Positions 7,792 to 15,115 of a DNA stretch of 16,377 nucleotides are shown here, one piece after another; the stretch's first letter is position 1, and each line of letters starts with the position of its first letter. Position numbers and translations under genes: made by a program. This DNA is from Bacteroidales bacterium UBA7258. GTDB lineage: Bacteria > Bacteroidota > Bacteroidia > Bacteroidales > UBA932. Location of the stretch: NCBI GenBank assembly GCA_002472565.1, contig DKSK01000021.1, positions 1,553-17,929 on the forward strand, given 5' to 3'. The notes beneath the pieces are model-generated. The model worked only from the letters and a program-made list of their open reading frames with translations, was not told where the DNA came from and ran no database searches.

Positions 7792-9306
7792 TCTCGGATT
7801 GTTCCTGTCCTGCGCTTGGGTGCTGCATCAACTTGCACATGGTGAGGATATCGTCTTTCGAGAAGATGTGATTGTCGGCACATATTTTCAACGCCTGACG
7901 GAAAGACTCCTCTGGAGTTTTTTTCTTTAAGCTGAAGAGGAAGTCGCAGATGTTGTAACAGATGGCATCCGTCACCCCACGCTTGCGATTCATAAACAGA
8001 CTTTGAATGAATATCTCCAACTCTGGCGATTGCTCCTCTCTGGCCTTGGCGCAGTAGTATTCCGGCGAACGGCTAACATAAGCCTGGATATTCGGAGCAA
8101 GATGCTCCCTTACTTGCGTATGCTCTACTGGTTCGCGATTACGTATATGGGAAGCAATACATTTGTTGTCAATATAGATCTTCACTGTCGAGCGAGTGTA
8201 GATTAACTGCGCTTTGCGGCCTATATGAGCTATGGAACAGTATAGTAGTGCTGATCCTCAGCCAGACGAACCTCACCTTGAAGACTCACTGTGACAGTTT
8301 TGGAATGTTTGACTTCATATATCTGCTCTGGGAGAGGATTAAGTTCGCCTCGTTCCATAGCATGGAAGCGCTCTTCACGAGTATAGGGATGCTCCTGCAT
8401 ACGGGTCTGATTGTGTGCCTTCACCAACTCGCATATAGCTTTGTTCAACTCCATCAAGGAGTAGAACACACGCTTCCGCAGTTTGGCATAGACCCTTTGG
8501 TAGATGCGGTTCACGTCACTTTCGGCAGGGGCTTTGTCAGTTGGGGTTGCTACTCGGGCAGGAAGGACGGCGAAGCCGTAATGATTACCCATATCAACAA
8601 GAGCTTTGTTCAGGACAGGTGTCCATCTGTTCGCCTTGATAACAGCCGATTTCAGATTATCAGGGATAACAATGTGCGGCACACCACCGAGAGGCTCCAG
8701 ACATAGTCTCAAGGCATAGGCGAAGTCTTCTACTTGTTGGGATGGGACAGCTAATGCGAACGTCAGACCACTATAAGGCATTGTGCCTACGAACACCTCT
8801 ACGTGGATCTTTTCTCCACTCTGTGTGTCAATATATGCTAACTTGTCTCCGGCAAAGTCTATCATGAGGATTTCACCCGGCTTATAGATATCTCTGAGAA
8901 CAGCAACCTGTTTTTGCGCCACCAGGTTCTGTTTAAGATGATAAAAGAACTGGCTCTTGCTATAGCCATCCGGGGTCTCCTTGCGGTATTCTTCCCAAAG
9001 GAGAAGTCGAGTAACGTGCTTGTCCTCAAGTTGTTCACGGAAGTAAGGCAATTTATCGAGAAAGTGCTTCATGTGCTCATCCGTGTATGCCGGATTGCCA
9101 GCAAACATTTGAGCCTCAAGCTCCGGTTCTTCCAAATGAAGCAAGTGCTCGAGACTCAAAGAACTGGGCTTGGCCTTGCGGACGTACTCGTTAACCGTGC
9201 ACTTGTCAATGCCTATTGCCGTAGCAATCTTGCGATTGGACATGCCGTTACGATGCATTAATAAGACCTGTTTGATCTTGCTCATAGATGTTATTTTCCC
9301 TGCCAT
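7736..9306 (-). pseudogene. istA: IstA-like DDE transposase, broken by a one-base frameshift
   Basis: IS21 transposase. The chosen start, ATG at 9306, gives MAGKITSMSKIKQ and a helix-turn-helix (about 8-44). An upstream-extended frame to 9594 reads through the terminal repeats and is not credible. The catalytic triad is visible: D150 (LMIDFAG), D216 (VIPDNLKS), E262 (DKAPAESDV). The frame then stops at 8230 right after HYYTVP. The sequence continues homologously in another frame from about 8233 (AHIGRKAQLIYTRSTVKIYIDNK) through 8185 to the stop at 7736. Adding one base after CCATA restores VPYAHIGRK and a protein of about 524 aa, the usual size. The lesion is thus a single-base deletion near 8234, either real decay or a sequencing error. 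Programmed frameshifting is not expected here. Confidence 0.88.
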
Positions 9307-9367
9307 ATCCGTCTGTCTTTGTCTTTCTGGGTGTGAAGCACAAAGATAAAGGGAAGACAGGGAAAAG

Positions 9368-9512
9368 TGACCGAGCATGCTCCGGAATACCTTGAAAGAC
9401 AGCCTGTTATTTTTACCATTGACCGAATATGCTCCGGAATAATAACACCGAAAATGCGCTTCCGGACACTTTTCAGTCAACGTCAAGATTACTGACCGAA
9501 TATGCTCCGGAA
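9368..9512. repeat. IS21 terminal repeats, istA side (3 copies plus one inverted)
   Basis: TGACCGAGCATGCTCCGGAA (9368-9387), TGACCGAATATGCTCCGGAA (9420-9439) and the same 20-mer again (9493-9512) are direct copies spaced 52 and 73 bases. A weaker copy in the opposite orientation, TTCCGGACACTTTTCAGTCA, lies at 9460-9479. These precede istA, as IS21 transposase-binding sites do, and mirror the repeats on the istB side. Confidence 0.8.
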
Positions 9513-9687
9513 AAGTGGAGACCGCGGCTCCGCCGCCCGTCTCGCGCGAACTTATAAATATGTATTTTAAAGCATTCAGTGCCATTCCCTTCATTTTTCC
9601 CTGTCTGAAAAAAGGGAATCGGGCACCGGTTTTTGAGACTTATTTCAGTTTAAAACTGAACTTTCAAGCCGCATCAGACTGGGTGGG
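9513..9687. repeat. Palindrome-rich spacer between IS21 and the IS3 remnant
   Basis: 175 bases without a gene. Three successive inverted repeats: GAGAC-c-GCGGC / GCCGC-cc-GTCTC (9518-9543, GC-rich, loop TCC); ATTCCCTT / AAGGGAAT (9584-9591 and 9612-9619) with an extra A/T-paired inner stem; and TTCAGTTT-A-AAACTGAA (9644-9660). None is followed by a clear T-run in an obvious gene context. This could be an unrecognised small mobile element or the outer remains of one of the flanking insertion sequences. Confidence 0.55.
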
Positions 9688-9822
9688 TATGCTCCGGAAT
9701 ATGTAGCATTGGAGAAGCAGAAGGACCGGTATTTGCGCAAGATTGGTGATTTGGAGATGCAGCTGGATTTTGCAAAGCGTGTATCCAAAAAGTTGGGGAT
9801 AGAGATGCCCGCAGACGATTGA
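9688..9822 (+). pseudogene. IS3-family OrfA C-terminal remnant
   Basis: About 44 codons ending at TGA 9820-9822. The peptide contains EKQKDRYLRKIGDLEMQLDF followed by AKRVSKKLG, a charged heptad-type coiled coil as in the leucine zipper at OrfA C-termini. There is no start codon in frame: an in-frame stop lies at 9634 and the helix-turn-helix half of OrfA is missing. The TGA overlaps the TTG used here as the orfB start, the usual IS3 overlap where -1 frameshifting fuses OrfA and OrfB. Confidence 0.65.
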
Positions 9823-10672
9823 TATCCCCGAAGAGCAAGGTCAGCATCAGCAAGCAGTGCGAGATTCTGGGACTCAGCCGGACGGCGCATTACTACAAGG
9901 CGAAGGGCGAGAGCGAGGAGAACCTTAGGGTGATGACGGAGATGGACAAGGAGCATCTTGAGTATCCAGCGAAGGGAGTGGTCGGCATGACGGATCACTT
10001 GCAGGAGATTGGCTACAAGGTCGGATACCGGCGAGTGCGCCGCCTTATGAGGCTGATGGGGATTCAGGCGGTATACCGCAAGCGTTCGCTGAGCGTCCTC
10101 GGCCAAGCGGTGTATGTGAAACCATACCTGCTCAGGGGCTTGGTAGTAGACCACCCGAACCAGGTGTGGAGCACGGATATCACCTATATTCCGATGCGTA
10201 GGGGCTTCATGTATCTGATAGCCATAATAGATGTTTATAGCCGGTTCATCGTGGGCTGGGGCCTCTACAACACTCTTGACACGGCAGGCTGCATTGAGGT
10301 GGTTGAGAACGAATTGCCAGATACGGAGAGCCGGAGATTCTCAATTCTGACCAGGGGTGCCAGTACACCAGCAAAGAATGGGAAGAGGCCTGCGCAAGAC
10401 ATCCAGAGATGAGGGTCAGCATGGACGGTAGAGGCCGCTGCAAGGACAACATCTGGATTGAGCGCTTTTGGAAGACGATAAAATATGAGTATATTTACCT
10501 TCATCCGGAGGACAATGGAACTGATTTGTTTTTTGGGGTCAAGCGGTTCATTGAAGACTACAACAATCACCGCCGCCATCAGGGTATAGGACACGAGATG
10601 CCATGCAGGCTGTATCCTGGAAATATTACACAGACTAAAATTGAACTTAAAACCGCAAAGGTACCTGTTTAA
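9819..10672 (+). pseudogene. IS3-family OrfB transposase (DDE) with internal frameshift
   Basis: The sequence spans 284 codons, about full length for OrfB. The N-terminal part has ISKQCEILGLSRTAHYYK and YRRVRRLMRLMGIQAVYRKR. The catalytic core begins at VWSTDITYIPM (first Asp, D120). Near 10338 the frame breaks: upstream reads DTESRR, while ILNSDQGCQYTSKEWEEA (second Asp) lies in another frame and continues through CKDNIWIERFWKTIKYE (third residue, Glu) to the TAA ending at 10672. One missing base in CGGAG/ATTCTC explains it. This differs in place from the programmed orfA-orfB shift, so the gene is inactivated unless the base is a sequencing error. Confidence 0.88.
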
Positions 10673-10690
10673 AAAGCGAGAGTATCACAG

Positions 10691-11485
10691 TTATGGCCGG
10701 CAGGTAAATGTGTAGTACGCATAGCGGAAGGCCTTCTTCCCTGCAATGTCGGCGATGAAGTCCAGCCTCAAGCCATTCCTCATCTTGCGGCAGATTCTCG
10801 AGAGATCTCTGATTTCGATTGCAGTCGTAATACCGCCCAGCAATGGAATGTCTGCATTAGTATAAATATCACAGATTCTTCCTCTTGAGTCCGTCTTAAA
10901 AACGAAGAATTGTTCAATCGGAGCGTTATTCAATCCGATAGTATTATCAATTATAGCCATGACGGCATTCTCCAGACTTGATTCATCTTTGATTATACTT
11001 GGATTGTTGATATTGCATGCAATGTTTTCAAGTGGGGAAAATAATGTGTTCATTCTGGTTTTCGGGTCTATATATCGTAGGCTCCAAACCGTGTTCTCAG
11101 ATGCGGTTATTTTATCCTGATTGTTTCGCAGATATTTAGGAATCCAGGTAAAGATTGTATTCGACTTGATTCTTTCACATACAGACAGAACCATGTCCAT
11201 ATTGCAATTGCGACAGGCATTTCTAGTCACATCGGCTTTTGTTACCCTGCCCAAGGAGTCGCAGGTGAAATTGAATCGAATGCAGATGGGGGAATTTGGA
11301 TTTTCGTAGCAATCTTTAGAGATAAGCAAATCGAGGACGTATACAGTATAATATTTATTATCAATGAGATAGATGTCTCTATCCTCATATCTGCTCTTCA
11401 CAGTCTGCTGTGCGAAACAAGTATCTGACAACGAGAGAAGAGTCCAGACTAATATTATGATATGAAATACAGGTCTATGTATCAT
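10691..11485 (-). CDS. Secreted Cys-rich protein of unknown function, AT-rich
   Basis: 264 aa with a Sec signal peptide (hydrophobic stretch 8-19, cleavage likely after A25 in FAQQ). The mature part has 10 cysteines, suggesting disulfides in the periplasm or outside. Two segments resemble each other: FNFTCDSLGRVTKADVTRN (about 71-89) and FFVFKTDSRGRICDIYTN in the C-terminal half, each followed by a helix-like stretch. The first continues to FTWIPKYL, faintly like a TonB C-terminal-type fold. I would not name a family. Base composition is clearly more AT-rich than the housekeeping genes, indicating transfer. It lies 43 bases downstream of the RHS-like fragment on the same strand and could be its partner (for example immunity), which is inference. 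An IS3 element abuts its stop codon. Confidence 0.7.
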   Translation of the reverse strand: MIHRPVFHIIILVWTLLSLSDTCFAQQTVKSRYEDRDIYLIDNKYYTVYVLDLLISKDCYENPNSPICIRFNFTCDSLGRVTKADVTRNACRNCNMDMVLSVCERIKSNTIFTWIPKYLRNNQDKITASENTVWSLRYIDPKTRMNTLFSPLENIACNINNPSIIKDESSLENAVMAIIDNTIGLNNAPIEQFFVFKTDSRGRICDIYTNADIPLLGGITTAIEIRDLSRICRKMRNGLRLDFIADIAGKKAFRYAYYTFTCRP

Positions 11486-11528
11486 TATTTCTATTCTAGA
11501 ATGAATTGCTGGATGTGGATTTTTTCGA

Positions 11529-11852
11529 TTATGGAAATAAATATGTTTGATAACTAATCCCGAATTGAATATAATAAATTCCCTTAAGGATATCTTTCCA
11601 TGCTCTTGCTTGAGTTCCAGAATTAGGCTGAATGTAAGTTATAGGAGAGTCCTCTCTTTGAAATTTATAAAAATGTATTCTATCTTCGACAGCAGAATTA
11701 AAGTCTTTATCGAATTCTGATGATATAAAATAATTCACCCTTGCGTATGATGGTAAGTGTGTTATCTTATCATAAATTCTCGATAGCCAAGGCTCATTAT
11801 TGGCCAGTATATTTAAATCATCAAGGAGCATGGCAGTTGTCCCTGTATTCAA
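11529..11852 (-). pseudogene. AT-rich tail segment of the RHS-like gene, or separate C-terminal cassette
   Basis: Open frame of about 107 codons ending at 11529. Its only in-frame upstream start is a TTG (11852) inside the RHS coding region, so it is unlikely to be an independent gene. If one base is removed near 11823 (CCTTGA to CCTGA), the RHS frame continues as CHAPDDLNILANNEPWLSRI and THLPSYARVNYF, the latter resembling the W-x-L-S-R-I ... S-G style linkers of RHS N-terminal regions. The remaining part (DKDFNSAVEDRIHFYKFQR, then ITYIQPNSGTQARAWKDI) matches nothing I recognise. Base composition drops sharply to AT-rich near 11820-11850, consistent with a swapped C-terminal cassette of a polymorphic toxin-like protein. 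Confidence 0.5.
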
Positions 11853-12701
11853 AATAGTACTTGGTTCCTTCGCCGGTGGTGATGGTGAATGAGCTGGTTC
11901 CTGGCTCGTTGCGGTTGTAGTGCATCGATATGGCGAGTTCTCCTGCGGGAGTGCTTGACTCCAGTATCACGACCTGGCCGTTGTCGCCGAGAGTGAATGA
12001 GCCGGAATGACCTGGGAACTGGAAGTGATAGGTGTCCGGCTCCTCCTCCACTCCCATCCGCGTCTGCCCGTCGTATTTGCGGTAGAGGACATACTCCCTG
12101 CCCAGTTCCCTGAATAGGCGAAATCCGTTCCGCCAAGCGCCATGTCCGAGGCATACCTGCTTGCATAACCGTCAATGAGGACGGTCTGCCCTTTCATGTA
12201 GGTCTGTACCAGGTGACGGGTGGTTCCGGCATCAACCATCGAGAGTTCTGCCGTATGGATAAGGTCTTCGATGGCTGAATTGTCGCCGGTATTTCTAGCT
12301 CCATACTCCCTTTGTCTGACTTCATCAGGAAGCCCGTGGACCTCACGGGTAATCGCCCCTCCTGCGGATAAGGTCCATCCGTAGCCGAGGGTGGAGGCCG
12401 TGACGCCTGGCTTGTAGCCGTTGCAGTCGTATTCCATGGAAATCGGGAGCGATATGTCAGCGTCTTCGTAGTCGAAGACAGGAATCGACAGATGAGCCGC
12501 GCCTGTGTAGAGGCTGGTGCCTGTGCGGCCGCCGTAGCGCATCATTGCTGAGACATCCGGGGCGGTCGGATTGAACAAGCCCTCCGGAAGAGGCGTACCG
12601 ACTGCGAAATCTGGCTTGATGTCCTGTGCATTGATGTGAGCACTTAAGGCTGGAATCAGCAGCAGGACTATGGCAGCAGATATGTGGCGGAGTGTAGTCA
12701 T
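11821..12701 (-). pseudogene. RHS/YD-repeat-like secreted protein, 5' fragment with frameshifts
   Basis: Start ATG 12701 gives a signal peptide (IVLLLIPALSAHINAQ, cleavage likely after A25). The N-terminus matches the front region of Bacteroidota RHS-type proteins: SLYTGAAHLSIPVFDYEDAD, LPISMEYDCNGYKPG, LGYGWTLSAGGAITREVHG. At about 12118 the frame shifts: the initial frame gives nonsense (SGNWAGSMSS), while another reads RELGREYVLYRKYDGQTRMG and EPDTYHFQFPGHSGSFTL, the standard continuation. One missing base in TATTCAGGG explains it. The second frame stops at 11821. Normal RHS proteins exceed 1000 aa, but here only about 290 residues precede the AT-rich tail, so most repeats are lost. A poor -7 box (TTTATTTG, 7 of 8, minus strand 12733-12740) lies about 32 bases upstream. 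The gene is probably dead, with remnant cassettes. Confidence 0.8.
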
Positions 12702-12918
12702 ATTCAGTGCCGGATGCCTAAGGCCGACACTCCAAATAAAGCTAATATTCCGGCAGATTGTAACGATTCTATAAAAATCCCGTGAATTTCGACCGGAAGA
12801 CGAAATTATGAGCATTTTCCAGCTCCGAAGGATAAATTCTACAATCTTTTGTTATAACTTCATCCCTTGTGTTGCACTTGCTTCTTGACTCTTCAGGGGT
12901 AAGATTTGCGGCGGGAAG

Positions 12919-12950
12919 GTTGTTATTCCAGGGGAAATTCCGTAATTTTG
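12919..12950 (+). promoter_or_regulatory. Bacteroidota-type promoter for tig
   Basis: TAATTTTG (12943-12950) fits the -7 consensus TAnnTTTG exactly. GTTG (12919-12922), a one-mismatch form of the -33 TTTG, lies 20 bases upstream, the normal spacing. The expected transcript would start about 35 bases before the tig ATG. It lies in the 290-base gap between the divergent RHS fragment and tig. The rest of that gap shows nothing else I can support. Confidence 0.6.
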
Positions 12951-12991
12951 CGGTCTGATTTGCGTTTTGTTTTGCAAATAATATTGAAATT

Positions 12992-14320
12992 ATGAATATA
13001 GATAAACAGCAGATTGACGATCTCAATCTCAAATTGACACTTACCTTCGCTCCGGAGGATTATGAAGCCCAGGAGAAGAAGAAGCTTTCTGAGTACAAGA
13101 GGAACGCGGAACTCAAGGGTTTCAGGAAAGGCATGGCCCCTCTCAGCCTCATCAAACATATTTATGGTGACCGCGCTCTCGGCGACGCTCTCGACTCCAT
13201 GATCAACGAGGAGCTCGGCAAGTTCATCAAGGAGAACAATCTCCGTCTCATCGGCGAGCCTCTACCATCCGAGGACCAACCTAAGATTGAACTCAAGGAC
13301 GGCGAGACTTTCACCTTTATGTATGATCTCGCCAAATATCCTGAGGTAAACGTTGCCGTAGGTTCAGACGACAACCTCACCAGCTATAAGATAAAGGTAA
13401 CCGACGAGGCCAAGAAGGAGATGAAGGAGAATATGCTCCGCCAGCTCAGCAAGATGGGCGAGACAGAGGTGGCCCAGGCAGGCGACTATCTCGTAGTGGA
13501 CCTTGAGAATGAGGAGAAGAAGGTCACCGGTGCATATGTCACGGTTGACGAGGTTGCCGGCGAGGCTAAGGAAAAGGTAATCGGCGCCAAGGCCGGAGAC
13601 AAGTTCGACATCAATGTCAACGATGCCTTCCCGGAGGCCAGCAACCGTGCCGCTGTGCTCAAGACTACCCAGCCTGAGCTCGAGAAGATTTCCGACCCTC
13701 TCTTCCACGTTACCGTGGTCAATGTCCGCAGGATGTTCCCGGGAGAGGAGAACCAGGAGTCTTATGATACCCTTTTCGGTAAGGATAAGGTCCACAATTC
13801 CGAAGAGTTTGACAAGGCCGTGGAGGCCCAGCTCGAGGCAAATTACAAGCAGGAGTCTGACTTCCAGCTCAACAAGGACATCCGCGAGTATCTCGTGAAG
13901 AAGGCTGACATCAAACTTCCTGAGGACTTCCTCAAGAGGTGGCTTCTCTACGCCAACGAAGGCAAGTTCACCAAGGATGATATCGAGAAGGAGTTCGACG
14001 GCTTCCTGAAAGACTTCCGCTGGCAGCTTGTTCGCGACAGCCTCATGCAGAAGTACGGCCTCAAGATCGAGGATGCCGACCTCCAGGGTGCGGCAGAGGG
14101 CTATGTCCGCTATCAGTACGCCATGTACGGAATGTCCGAGGTCCCGGAGGATATGATGAAGGTAGCCGTGCAGCAGCTTCTCGCCGATGAGAACCAGGCC
14201 CGCAACATGCGTGAGTCCGTGGCCAACGCCAAAGTCTTCGATGCCGTGAAGAAGGACATCAAGACCAGCGAGAAGACAGTTTCCGTCGAGGACTTCCGCA
14301 AACTTTCCGAGAACAAGTAA
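12992..14320 (+). CDS. tig: Trigger factor, ribosome-associated chaperone
   Basis: 442 aa cytosolic chaperone that binds the ribosome exit tunnel (via L23) and shields nascent chains. Seen: the ribosome-docking signature GFRKGMAP (43-50) in the N-terminal domain, a middle region corresponding to the FKBP-type domain (about 150-235, AGDYLVVDLENEEKK ... GAKAGDKFDINVNDAF), and a helical, charged C-terminal substrate-binding domain. The middle domain keeps few FKBP active-site aromatics, as is common in Bacteroidota, so prolyl isomerase activity is doubtful. Length fits the family (about 430-450). The start at 12992 follows a TAnnTTTG promoter, and a strong terminator lies 41 bases after the stop. 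Followed by clpP-clpX, the classic order. Confidence 0.95.
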   Translation: MNIDKQQIDDLNLKLTLTFAPEDYEAQEKKKLSEYKRNAELKGFRKGMAPLSLIKHIYGDRALGDALDSMINEELGKFIKENNLRLIGEPLPSEDQPKIELKDGETFTFMYDLAKYPEVNVAVGSDDNLTSYKIKVTDEAKKEMKENMLRQLSKMGETEVAQAGDYLVVDLENEEKKVTGAYVTVDEVAGEAKEKVIGAKAGDKFDINVNDAFPEASNRAAVLKTTQPELEKISDPLFHVTVVNVRRMFPGEENQESYDTLFGKDKVHNSEEFDKAVEAQLEANYKQESDFQLNKDIREYLVKKADIKLPEDFLKRWLLYANEGKFTKDDIEKEFDGFLKDFRWQLVRDSLMQKYGLKIEDADLQGAAEGYVRYQYAMYGMSEVPEDMMKVAVQQLLADENQARNMRESVANAKVFDAVKKDIKTSEKTVSVEDFRKLSENK

Positions 14321-14361
14321 GTCAGGCCCTGTTCCCCGGGGACGGCTTATATTGCTATAGT

Positions 14362-14391
14362 CAGCCGGCCTTGGAAGCCGGCTGTTTTTTT
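14362..14391 (+). terminator. Intrinsic terminator after tig
   Basis: Perfect 8-bp stem CAGCCGGC (14362-14369) / GCCGGCTG (14377-14384), loop CTTGGAA, followed by seven T (14385-14391). It separates tig from clpP, so clpPX needs its own promoter in the 55 bases before its ATG or partial readthrough. No clear TAnnTTTG box is visible in that gap. Confidence 0.92.
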
Positions 14392-14446
14392 CAAGACGCG
14401 GGTGTCCGGAAACCTACGCGCCATACAAAATCAAGATGAAATCATT

Positions 14447-15115
14447 ATGAACGAATTTGAGAAATTTGCGAACAAGGGGATGGGAATCAGCTCCATGACC
14501 CTTGACAGATACCAGAAGGCGGTCGATGCCTACATCACCCCTAACATCATCGAAGAAAGGCAGCTCAACGTGGCCAGCATGGACGTATTCAGCCGTCTCA
14601 TGATGGACAGAATTATCTTCCTTGGCGTCGCCATCGACGATGACGTAGCCAACATCATCGTGGCCCAGCTCCTTTTCCTTGCCTCGACCGACGCCCATGC
14701 CGACATCTCCATGTACCTGAACACCCCGGGCGGACAGGTATCCTCAGGTCTCAGCATCTACGACACCATGAACCTCATAGCCCCTGATGTACAGACGATT
14801 GTGACGGGCATGGCCGCATCCATGGGATCTATCCTCCTCGTGGCCGGTGCCAAGGGGAAGCGTTCAGCCCTGCCTCACAGCCGCGTCCTGATCCATCAGC
14901 CTCTCGGCGGTGCCCAGGGCCAGGCTTCTGACATCCTGATAGCGGCGAAGGAGATTGAGAAGACCCGCACCGAGCTCTACAACATCCTTGCTGAAGGTTC
15001 AGGCCAGCCTTACGACAAGATTGCCAAAGACGCGGACCGTGACTATTGGATGACAGCCCAGGAGGCGAAAGACTACGGCATGGTAGACCAGATTCTCTCA
15101 AAGATTAATCGTTAA
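14447..15115 (+). CDS. clpP: ATP-dependent Clp protease proteolytic subunit ClpP
   Basis: 222 aa serine protease that forms a 14-mer barrel and degrades substrates fed by ClpX. The catalytic triad is visible with correct spacing: S125 (GMAASMGS), H150 (LIHQP), D199 (DADRDYWM). The characteristic YLNTPGGQVSSG oxyanion segment lies about 30 residues before the Ser. I chose ATG 14447 (MNEFEKFANKG). The longer GTG-initiated frame from 14402 would begin right after the tig terminator, would leave almost no leader, and adds 15 non-conserved residues. The N-terminal extension of about 28 residues beyond E. coli mature ClpP is common in Bacteroidota and may be processed. Its TAA overlaps the clpX ATG by one base, implying translational coupling. 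Confidence 0.95.
   Translation: MNEFEKFANKGMGISSMTLDRYQKAVDAYITPNIIEERQLNVASMDVFSRLMMDRIIFLGVAIDDDVANIIVAQLLFLASTDAHADISMYLNTPGGQVSSGLSIYDTMNLIAPDVQTIVTGMAASMGSILLVAGAKGKRSALPHSRVLIHQPLGGAQGQASDILIAAKEIEKTRTELYNILAEGSGQPYDKIAKDADRDYWMTAQEAKDYGMVDQILSKINR

Larger units (their letters stand above)
6925..9512 (-). mobile_element. IS21-family insertion sequence (istA frameshifted, istB intact)
   Basis: Minimum extent, set by the outermost terminal repeats. The istA (DDE transposase) and istB (AAA+ helper) genes run on the minus strand in the order and overlap typical of IS21. Both ends carry multi-copy repeats in opposite orientation: TTCCGG-type 19/20-mers on the istB side and their reverse-complement form on the istA side. 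IS21 ends normally hold several transposase-binding repeats, so the match is good. The exact outer nucleotides and target duplication could not be identified. AAGTGGAGACC on the right and CCTTA on the left may belong to the termini. The element is probably inactive on its own because istA is frameshifted. Confidence 0.85.
9688..10690 (+). mobile_element. IS3-family element, 5'-truncated and decayed
   Basis: Contains the last part of orfA and a full-length but frameshifted orfB in the overlapping order of IS3 elements. The 5' part of orfA and the left terminal repeat are missing. The right boundary is set near 10690, just after the orfB stop at 10672 and directly against the stop codon of the minus-strand gene ending at 10691. 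The terminal inverted repeats could not be confirmed, so both limits are approximate. Confidence 0.75.

Noticed and set aside
9306..9594. N-terminal extension of istA up to 9594
   Set aside because: It reads through the IS21 terminal repeats. The helix-turn-helix begins only after the Met at 9306.
12769..13032. Minus-strand 87-aa frame across the tig promoter and start
   Set aside because: It overlaps the well-supported promoter and start of tig, has no recognisable domain, and starts inside tig coding sequence.
14402..14446. GTG start adding 15 residues to ClpP
   Set aside because: The residues are not ClpP-like and the GTG lies 11 bases after the tig terminator. The Met at 14447 is a better start.
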